Positions 1-4,326 of a stretch of DNA of 5,997 bases are shown here, piece by piece; position 1 is the stretch's first letter; every line of letters starts with the position of its first letter. This DNA is from Candidatus Eiseniibacteriota bacterium. Its GTDB lineage: Bacteria; Eisenbacteria; RBG-16-71-46; JAFGJU01. The translations under genes were made by a program, and so were the position numbers. The notes below the pieces were generated by a model. That model saw only the letters and a program-made list of their open reading frames with translations, did no database searches and was not told where the DNA came from. The stretch lies in assembly GCA_016928935.1 (NCBI GenBank), contig JAFGJU010000107.1:1-5997 (forward strand). The letters run 5' to 3'.

Positions 1-555
1 CGCCGCGGAGTCGTTTCGCTCCAACTCGCGGAGCTCGGCCATATATCGCGATCTGACCTTACAGAAGAACTCACGGGCCGTCGCGTCACGATAGTCGGGA
101 TAGGTCCATTCCAGCGGCTCGAACGCGCCGCGCTTGTAGACGAGCTCGACGTCGCCGTACACGCCGGAGCTGATGTACACCCTGTGTGACGCGCTCTTCG
201 TAGTGCCCAGGACGAGCTTCGTGCCGTCCACGTAGCCCGGGTCAATGTTTACTCTCCTGGAGGCCGTGCCCTCTGTCACGAATTGTCGTTCACAAGCCAT
301 GGCTTCCAGCTTTCGCGCGACGATGTCTCCGGCGTCCACGACACCGCGGAAGGAACAGAAGACTTTGACCAGCGTCTTTCCCATCTCTGCCGCGTAGTAG
401 CTCGAGTACGTGAAGGGAAACACCGGACTCGCAAGCTCGACGGAGCCGTAAGACGGGGAAAGAACCGAGAGCGATTCCCCGATTAGCTCCTCTCGGACAG
501 CCATCACGGCCGCTATCAACTTCACCTTGGGCTCGGGCCCGGTAGAAAGCGGCAT
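1..555 (-). CDS. DUF4416 family protein (3' end beyond the window)
   Basis: I translated this by hand: 185 codons are open from an ATG at 555-553 to the left edge, with no stop, so the C-terminus is cut off. The pattern matches the DUF4416 family as I know it. Near residues 8-24 is a PEPKVKL..A.MA..EEL opening. Residues 47-59 read FTYSSYYAAEMG, 100-110 RRVNIDPGYVD, 116-128 LGTTKSASHRVYI, and 148-156 LEWTYPDYR, all typical conserved blocks. Family members are about 180-200 residues, so only a few residues should be missing. The start is supported by a GAGG about 10 nt upstream (around 566-570) and by the family's usual N-terminus. There is no signal peptide or membrane segment, so it is probably cytoplasmic. 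Its function is unknown. It is the last visible gene of the leftward set, 245 bp behind the QueG-like gene. Confidence 0.9.
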   Translation of the reverse strand, partial: MPLSTGPEPKVKLIAAVMAVREELIGESLSVLSPSYGSVELASPVFPFTYSSYYAAEMGKTLVKVFCSFRGVVDAGDIVARKLEAMACERQFVTEGTASRRVNIDPGYVDGTKLVLGTTKSASHRVYISSGVYGDVELVYKRGAFEPLEWTYPDYRDATAREFFCKVRSRYMAELRELERNDSAA

Positions 556-626
556 CGCTGGTGAACCTCGACGGAATCGCCGGTTTTGCCCGGCTTGCTC
601 GTCGGACAGCGGGCGAAGCGGACGAC

Positions 627-799
627 CGGCACTCTGGACTGACCAGCGGCACGCAAACGGAGCACGGGGTGCACCGACGCTCTGCGCGGACGGGCGGCGC
701 GGGACTCATCCGCACTCTGCGCGGACCCGCGGCACACAACCGGCCGGTCGGACCAGACCGGCCAGGAGTGTCTGATTGTCCCAGCGGGCACTCAGCCGG
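627..799. repeat. Degenerate four-module GC-rich repeat in the 556-800 intergenic gap
   Basis: The 245 bp between the QueG-like stop and the DUF4416 start hold no credible gene. Four similarly oriented modules can be read on the plus strand. Each begins with TCTG (at 633, 681, 716 and 771), and exactly 13 nt later starts a GCGG[G]CRC block (at 646, 694, 729 and 784). Modules A and C are the most alike, running from GCACTCTG to GCGGCAC.CAA.CGG. Module starts are spaced 48, 35 and 55 bp apart, so this is not a clean tandem array. A weaker fifth candidate lies near 598-620. The short palindrome GGTGCACC (668-675) sits between modules A and B. The array looks like a decayed repeat family rather than regulatory DNA, but its function is unknown. 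Confidence 0.55.
742..763 (-). terminator. GC-rich hairpin downstream of the QueG-like gene; possible terminator or processing stem
   Basis: A perfect 8-bp stem, GGCCGGTC at 742-749 pairing with GACCGGCC at 756-763, encloses a 6-nt loop (GGACCA). It lies 37 bp past the stop codon of the QueG-like gene on its transcribed side. There is no T-run on either strand, so it is not a classical intrinsic terminator. It could stabilise an mRNA 3' end or attenuate transcription into the DUF4416 gene. Confidence 0.3.
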
Positions 800-800
800 C

Positions 801-1526
801 TCACGGCTCGCAGCCACGGCAGGCCTTGATGCAGAGCCCGCATATCATGGTGCCGATGTTCTCCGACTTCTCGAATTTCTTGAGTGTCTGCCGGCATTTC
901 TCGAGATCGAAGTCGGCCCTCGTCTTCCCGATGGCACCGGCGGGACAGGCTTCCACGCAAGCGAAGCAGTCTCTACAGTCAAACCGGTCGGTGTACGCGT
1001 TGCCTCCAGCCAAACCCGCGGAGCCCGAAGGTACTTTTCGTTCCGCCGTCAGCCTCAGACGGGCGTTCGTGAAGAGGCTTCCGTACCGCACCCGCGCCCC
1101 GTAGAGCGGCGACACCAGCAGGTTATTGCGGCCCATCCATCCCAGGCCGGCCACCCACGCCACTACCTTGTGGGCCAGGTGGCCCGTGCCGGCCTCCCAG
1201 TCCACAATCTGAGACGAGGGCACGGGAAAACCTTCGTAGCCGTGCTCATTGAGCTTGCCCAGCAGGCGCAGCAGTGTGTGGTCTATCAATAGATTCACCT
1301 GACGGTAGTGGTACTGATAGGTCCGAGTGGGCCTGTCCACGAGACTGTCGATGACGGCATCGCTGAGCCGAAACCCGATGGACACGGCGTACGGCATGTC
1401 CTCCAGCGGGAACGGCAGTGAACCAGGCGCCAGGGCCTCGCATTCCTTGAAGCACGCGGTGCCGAAGAGACTCATCGAACACGAGAAGGCCACGTCTCTG
1501 AGCTCCTCTGTCAGGTCGACGGCCAC
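801..1526 (-). CDS. QueG-like double-cluster 4Fe-4S protein (short epoxyqueuosine reductase homologue)
   Basis: This 241-residue protein matches the central part of the epoxyqueuosine reductase (QueG) family, cytoplasmic cobalamin/4Fe-4S enzymes that perform the last step of queuosine synthesis. The family landmark around residues 123-138, VAGLGWMGRNNLLV, is followed by YGSLFTNARL. A first ferredoxin-type cluster motif is formed by C184, C187, C190 and C194-P. C211 and C229-x2-C232-x3-C236 supply the second cluster, and an extra C239 lies near the end. Typical QueG proteins are about 300-380 residues with a C-terminal HEAT-like tRNA-binding extension. Here the chain stops right after the second cluster. 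The usual VD..P.LE segment before the GLGW motif is replaced by IVDWEAGTGHLAHK, so the catalytic context is not conserved. I therefore call the family but not the QueG function. The start is GTG, chosen for its strong upstream Shine-Dalgarno. It lies 91 bp after guaB on the same strand. Confidence 0.82.
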   Translation of the reverse strand: MAVDLTEELRDVAFSCSMSLFGTACFKECEALAPGSLPFPLEDMPYAVSIGFRLSDAVIDSLVDRPTRTYQYHYRQVNLLIDHTLLRLLGKLNEHGYEGFPVPSSQIVDWEAGTGHLAHKVVAWVAGLGWMGRNNLLVSPLYGARVRYGSLFTNARLRLTAERKVPSGSAGLAGGNAYTDRFDCRDCFACVEACPAGAIGKTRADFDLEKCRQTLKKFEKSENIGTMICGLCIKACRGCEP

Positions 1527-1534
1527 TTAGTCGT

Positions 1535-1540
1535 CCTCCT
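1535..1540 (-). promoter_or_regulatory. Shine-Dalgarno site deciding the GTG start of the QueG-like gene
   Basis: Read on the minus strand, AGGAGG lies 8 nt upstream of the GTG at 1526-1524. This is a consensus ribosome-binding site at ideal spacing, and it fixes a non-ATG start. It also indicates independent translation initiation rather than coupling to guaB. Confidence 0.8.
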
Positions 1541-1560
1541 CATTCGGTCCCGCCGGAGTC

Positions 1561-1604
1561 GCTCGCAAGCCGCCCGCAAGTCGCCGGCAAGTCGCTCCCG
1601 GGTC
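1561..1604. repeat. Tandem 11-bp degenerate repeat between guaB and the QueG-like gene
   Basis: Four consecutive 11-mers are visible: GCTCGCAAGCC, GCCCGCAAGTC, GCCGGCAAGTC and GCTCCCGGGTC. The first three agree at most positions around a GCAAG core and the fourth is diverged. A partial fifth copy ending GGAGTC directly precedes them (1550-1560). The period is close to one DNA helical turn. The array begins 13 nt beyond the guaB stop codon and fills about half of the 91-bp gap. No gene or terminator is visible in it. Confidence 0.6.
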
Positions 1605-1617
1605 GGGACGCCCAGAC

Positions 1618-3084
1618 CTACCTCTGCCCGTAGTTCGGAGCCTCTCTCGTGACGACTATGTCGTGCGGGTGGCTTTCCCTCAGCGAGGCGCCGCTCACGC
1701 GGATGAAACGGGCCTTGGTTCTGAGCTCCTCCACCGTCCTGGCTCCGCAGTATCCCATGCCCGACCTCAGGCCACCGACGAGTTGATACACGGTCTGGCC
1801 GAGCGAGCCCTTGTACGGGACACGCCCCTCGATGCCTTCGGCCACAAGCTTGCCGACTTCCGTCTTCGCCTCCTGCTGGTACCGGTCGGCGCTGCCCTTC
1901 TTCATGGAGGCTATTGCTCCCATCCCGCGGTAAGCCTTGTAGCTTCTGCCCTCGTACAGAATGGTCTCGCCGGGGCTCTCCTCCGTGCCCGCGAACAGGT
2001 TTCCTATCATGACAGAGCTGGCGCCTGCCGCTATGGCCTTCACTATGTCTCCCGACTGTCTGATTCCGCCGTCGGCAATCACCGGGATGTCAACCTTGTC
2101 CGCTACGCGGGCGCACTCCATGATTGCCGTCACCTGCGGAATCCCCACTCCGGCAATCACCCTCGTCGTGCACGTGGCTCCCGGGCCCATGCCCACCTTG
2201 ACGGCGTCCGCGCCGGCCGCTATGAGGTCCCTCGCCGCGTCGGCCGTCCCGATATTGCCCAGCACCAACTGGACACCCGGCGCGGCCTTCTTAACCCTCT
2301 CCCCCGCAGCCATGACGTTCTCGGTGTGGCCGTGGGCGCTGTCCAGGACTATCGTGTCCACGCCCGCCTTCACAAGCTCCGCCACTCTCTCCGCCAAGTC
2401 CCCTCCGACCCCCACGGCCGCCGCCACGCGAAGCCTTCCGTCCTTATCCTTGCACGCCCGGGGGAACTCGATCCGCTTCATTATGTCTTTGACTGTGATG
2501 AGTCCGACTAGGTTGTAGCTCTCGTCAACGACCGGCAGCTTCTCGATTCTGTGCTTGTGGAGGATTCTGCTGGCCTGTTCCAGTGTTGTTCCCGCGGGCG
2601 CCGTTATCAGGTTCTCCGAAGTCATCACCTGTTCCACGGGGCTGTCCAGTCTCTCCACGAACCGGAGGTCTCTGTTTGTCAGGATACCCACCAGCTTCCC
2701 GCCCCTCGTGATGGGCACCCCGGATATCCTGAACTTCTCCATCAGCGCCAGGGCCTGGCGGATGGAGGCGTCCGGTGGAAGAGTAATGGGGTTCGTTATC
2801 ATCCCGCTCTCACTTCTCTTCACCCTGTCCACTTCCGCCGCCTGCTCCGCTATGCCCATGTTCTTATGGATCGTCCCGATTCCACCCTCTCGCGCCAGAG
2901 CGATGGCCAGGGCAGCCTCGGTCACGGTGTCCATGGCCGCGCTCAGGACCGGTATGTTGAGAGAGATGGTCTTCGTGAGGCGCGTCCGCGTGTCCACCTG
3001 TCCGGGGAGCACCGAGGAACGCGCGGGCAGAACCAGAACGTCGTCAAAAGTTATTCCTTCCAGCTCCGAGAACTTGTCCTGCAT
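1618..3084 (-). CDS. guaB: Inosine-5'-monophosphate dehydrogenase (IMPDH)
   Basis: This cytoplasmic enzyme oxidises IMP to XMP with NAD+, the committed step of GMP synthesis. The 488 residues equal the length of E. coli GuaB, and key positions fall on E. coli numbering. The TIM-barrel N-terminus carries TFDDVLVLP and [12 protein letters not shown]. Two CBS domains occupy roughly 93-149 and 153-210. The catalytic loop is GPGATCTTR with nucleophile C305. D338-G-G binds IMP ribose. The flap reads [10 protein letters not shown] and continues to the R401-Y402 dyad in SADRYQQE. The chain ends with [11 protein letters not shown], ...ESHPHDI and ESPNY-like EAPNYGQR. Oddly, A303 and N362 replace residues that are usually Ser and contact the IMP phosphate. 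The ATG start matches the family N-terminus; upstream there is only a G-run and no clear Shine-Dalgarno. Purine-responsive control is plausible, but no known riboswitch is visible. Confidence 0.97.
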   Translation of the reverse strand: MQDKFSELEGITFDDVLVLPARSSVLPGQVDTRTRLTKTISLNIPVLSAAMDTVTEAALAIALAREGGIGTIHKNMGIAEQAAEVDRVKRSESGMITNPITLPPDASIRQALALMEKFRISGVPITRGGKLVGILTNRDLRFVERLDSPVEQVMTSENLITAPAGTTLEQASRILHKHRIEKLPVVDESYNLVGLITVKDIMKRIEFPRACKDKDGRLRVAAAVGVGGDLAERVAELVKAGVDTIVLDSAHGHTENVMAAGERVKKAAPGVQLVLGNIGTADAARDLIAAGADAVKVGMGPGATCTTRVIAGVGIPQVTAIMECARVADKVDIPVIADGGIRQSGDIVKAIAAGASSVMIGNLFAGTEESPGETILYEGRSYKAYRGMGAIASMKKGSADRYQQEAKTEVGKLVAEGIEGRVPYKGSLGQTVYQLVGGLRSGMGYCGARTVEELRTKARFIRVSGASLRESHPHDIVVTREAPNYGQR

Positions 3085-3164
3085 TTCTTGAGCCCCCCAG
3101 GTGGAAAGACTGCGCCAAGGCGAGAGGTCCGGGTCGGCGGCGCCGTCACGGCCTCAGGCCTCAT

Positions 3165-3380
3165 TCAAATACTCATATCCATATATTCGTATGTGTAGTA
3201 TTGACCGTAACGTGCCGAGTCCCAAGGAAATACCCCGGCGAACCCATTGTCGTCCTGCTCCAGCCTCACGGCCGGCTCCACGTACACTTTCGAGTAGGAT
3301 TGACTTCGAATTGCCTGGACTTGACGCGCCGAACCGACGTTGCCACGAAAGCATCCACACGGGCCAGCGCCCTGCCTCAA
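3165..3380 (-). other. Possible small ORF or gene remnant behind the beta-barrel gene
   Basis: A minus-strand frame runs from a TTG overlapping the beta-barrel gene's stop codon (TTTGAGG) to a TGA at 3167-3165, 71 codons. The frame is open further back to a TAA just inside the end of the upstream gene. The second half looks protein-like: KVYVEPAVRLEQDDNG is followed by FPWDSARYGQYYTYEYMDMSI-type acidic and aromatic sequence (residues about 49-71). Codons there mostly end in G or C until the AT-rich tail. I see no convincing Shine-Dalgarno and no family match, and the end overlaps the candidate guaB promoter. It could be a translated small protein, a decayed gene end, or chance. Confidence 0.2.
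3197..3225 (-). promoter_or_regulatory. Candidate sigma70-type promoter for guaB in an AT-rich island
   Basis: On the minus strand, TTGGGA (3225-3220) and AATACT (3202-3197) are separated by 17 bp, each matching consensus at 4 of 6 positions. They lie about 110 bp upstream of guaB. A second possible pair, TTACGG (3210-3205) and AATATA (3187-3182), also has 17-bp spacing. The stretch 3161-3205 is markedly AT-rich compared with its surroundings, which supports a promoter here without deciding between the two. An imperfect inverted repeat (ACT-CATA at 3171-3177, then TATG-TGT-AGT at 3190-3199) overlaps the region and could be an operator. Apart from these signals and the ORF remnant, the 292-bp gap holds nothing I recognise. 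Confidence 0.3.
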
Positions 3381-4015
3381 AGACCCTTCTTCTGAGAGCT
3401 GAAGAAGTACTTAATGCCGACTCTGAACATCAGTATGTCGTCATTGAGTGCGTAACCGGCCCGGAAAGCATCCTCGTCCTCCGAGAAGACGCGGTGCCCG
3501 GACACGTCGAACGAGACCGCTATGCTCGGGGTGGCGAAGTAATCCACCCCTACAAGGCCGTAAATGCCGAAATCGTTTCGTCTTAGCTCTTCTCTGGTGA
3601 CCGCGTCCTTGAGCACCCTGCGGTCATGAAGCACAGTCCAGTGGTAGAGCCCGATTCCGGCTCCTGCCCTGGGCACGTACCGGCCAGTGCCCAGCCTGTA
3701 CTCCGCCCCAACGGTGATGGGAACAACAGTCACCAGCCTGTCCTCATCGAAGGAGTATGCGGTCCAGCCGAATCCGGCGTGTGTCGAGGCGACGAGGTAA
3801 GGCTTGAAGGCGTACCCGAACCCCATCTGGCCGTAAAGCCGGGGCTTTACGTCGCTGTCCAGGGCGTTGCCGTTCATATACTCGTCCGAGATAAACGTGA
3901 AGGTCCCGAGCGAGCTCCCGATGAAGGCACGGCCAGTCACGTCTGCTGACAGACAAGGCGTGCTCAGGCAACAGAGGACAATGCCGGCAATGGCGAACGA
4001 CCGGACTGGCTTCAT
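3377..4015 (-). CDS. Secreted, probable small outer-membrane beta-barrel protein
   Basis: This 212-residue protein begins with a classic type I signal peptide. Lys/Arg at 2-5 are followed by a hydrophobic core at about 7-18 and a likely cut after CLSA (residue 24). No proper lipobox is present. The mature part alternates polar and hydrophobic residues and is rich in Gly, Tyr and Phe. Examples are YGQMGFGYAFKPY (61-73), ITVGAEYRLG (100-109), GAGIGLYHW (118-126), GIYGLVGVDYF (150-160) and MFRVGIKYFF (196-205). Acidic loops lie between these strands. This fits an eight-strand OmpA/OmpX-like barrel ending near an aromatic residue, with a short charged tail. No OmpA-type peptidoglycan domain follows. 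The frame is open upstream to 4114, but ATG 4015 is chosen because an AGGAG lies 10 nt before it and the signal peptide starts there. I cannot assign a substrate or gene symbol. Confidence 0.8.
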   Translation of the reverse strand: MKPVRSFAIAGIVLCCLSTPCLSADVTGRAFIGSSLGTFTFISDEYMNGNALDSDVKPRLYGQMGFGYAFKPYLVASTHAGFGWTAYSFDEDRLVTVVPITVGAEYRLGTGRYVPRAGAGIGLYHWTVLHDRRVLKDAVTREELRRNDFGIYGLVGVDYFATPSIAVSFDVSGHRVFSEDEDAFRAGYALNDDILMFRVGIKYFFSSQKKGL

Positions 4016-4025
4016 ATTGCTAATT

Positions 4026-4030
4026 CTCCT
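4026..4030 (-). promoter_or_regulatory. Shine-Dalgarno site fixing the start of the beta-barrel gene
   Basis: AGGAG, within AAAGGAGA on the minus strand, precedes the ATG at 4015 by 10 nt. It selects this start over an in-frame upstream ATG at 4114, which would place extra residues before the signal peptide and would overlap the promoter. Confidence 0.75.
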
Positions 4031-4081
4031 TTCCAGCGACACCGGCCCCTTGAAGGGCACAACCACCAAGAAGGTTAGCAC

Positions 4082-4121
4082 AGTATATACGGACGATTTG
4101 AGCTTTGTCAACATTTGTCAA
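4082..4121 (-). promoter_or_regulatory. Sigma70-type promoter of the beta-barrel gene, with doubled -35 box
   Basis: On the minus strand a perfect TTGACA (4111-4106) is followed after 18 bp by TATACT (4087-4082), 5 of 6 matches to the -10 consensus. Transcription should begin near 4075, leaving a leader of about 60 nt. A second TTGACAAA sits exactly 10 bp upstream (TTGACA at 4121-4116), giving a direct repeat with one-helical-turn spacing. The repeat could be a duplicated -35 element or a regulator half-site. Confidence 0.7.
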
Positions 4122-4137
4122 GCCCGCCAATCTCGTG

Positions 4138-4166
4138 TTGACGCCGGGCCCGGGCTGAGTTATCCT
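4138..4166 (+). promoter_or_regulatory. Promoter for the tRNA-tilS transcript
   Basis: TTGACG (4138-4143, 5 of 6 matches) and TATCCT (4161-4166, 4 of 6) are separated by the optimal 17 bp. The start point would be near 4173, about 70 nt upstream of the tRNA. It is divergent from the beta-barrel promoter, whose distal TTGACA ends 16 bp away. No separate promoter or ribosome-binding site can fit between the tRNA and tilS, so this is the likely source of tilS mRNA. Confidence 0.6.
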
Positions 4167-4188
4167 TTGCCCCGAGATTGCGGCGTCA
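4139..4188. repeat. Inverted repeat flanking the -10 box of the tRNA promoter
   Basis: TGACGCCG (4139-4146) and its exact reverse complement CGGCGTCA (4181-4188) are separated by 34 bp centred on the -10 element. An inner GGGC (4152-4155) and GCCC (4169-4172) could extend the structure. The left arm overlaps the -35 box and the right arm lies just downstream of the predicted start, a layout seen for operators. It may also be a chance or cruciform structure. Confidence 0.45.
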
Positions 4189-4242
4189 GAGTGTGCAACT
4201 CCCGCCCTGGCTCTAACAGACCCCCTGCTTCCTGTTGATTGC

Positions 4243-4319
4243 GGCGGCGTAGCTCAGTTGGTCAGAGCAGTGGAATCATAATCCACGTGTCCGGGGTTCA
4301 AATCCCTGCGCCGCCACCA
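4243..4319 (+). tRNA. tRNA with anticodon CAU (probably elongator tRNA-Met; tRNA-Ile2 not excluded)
   Basis: The 77 nt fold by eye into a complete cloverleaf. The acceptor stem is GGCGGCG (4243-4249) with CGCCGCC (4309-4315), perfectly paired. The D-arm is GCTC/GAGC with the GG of the D-loop. The anticodon stem is GTGGA/TCCAC, with loop ATCATAA carrying CAT at 4277-4279. The variable loop is GTGTC. The T-arm is CGGGG/CCCTG (one G-T pair) with a TTCAAAT loop. The discriminator is A and CCA is encoded (4317-4319). It is not an initiator, because the first pair is G-C and the anticodon stem lacks the GGG/CCC signature. CAU reads AUG as methionine, or AUA if its C is converted to lysidine. G-C rather than C-G pairs at acceptor positions 4-5 favour Met by E. 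coli rules. The neighbouring gene makes lysidine. Confidence 0.95.
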
Positions 4320-4326
4320 TTCCCCA

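Noticed and set aside
627..799. CRISPR array
   Set aside because: The modules are degenerate, irregularly spaced (35-55 bp), lack near-identical repeats with unique spacers, and have no cas genes nearby.
290..817. Minus-strand 175-codon frame over the gap and the DUF4416 gene
   Set aside because: It overlaps DUF4416 in another frame, is Arg/Pro/Ser-rich and has no conserved motif; the DUF4416 reading is clearly the real one.
561..1292. Long plus-strand open frame of 243 codons
   Set aside because: It lies antisense to the QueG-like gene and across the repeat array. Its translation is low-complexity Arg/Gly-rich with no recognisable domain, whereas the opposite strand has clear conserved motifs and a consensus Shine-Dalgarno.
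1663..2518. Two long plus-strand frames opposite guaB
   Set aside because: Both are by-products of the GC-rich guaB coding sequence, which is unambiguous on the minus strand; neither has family features.
3111..3165. Possible purine riboswitch in the guaB leader
   Set aside because: Only short GC stems such as GGCC-TGA-GGCC are visible; the three-way junction core of the purine riboswitch is not present.
2551..3198. Plus-strand frames over the guaB 5' half
   Set aside because: Antisense shadow of the CBS and N-terminal barrel region of guaB; no start-site signals or protein-like features.
4015..4114. Upstream ATG at 4114 as start of the beta-barrel protein
   Set aside because: It would add 33 residues before a textbook signal peptide, and its codons overlap the -35/-10 region; the AGGAG before 4015 is decisive.
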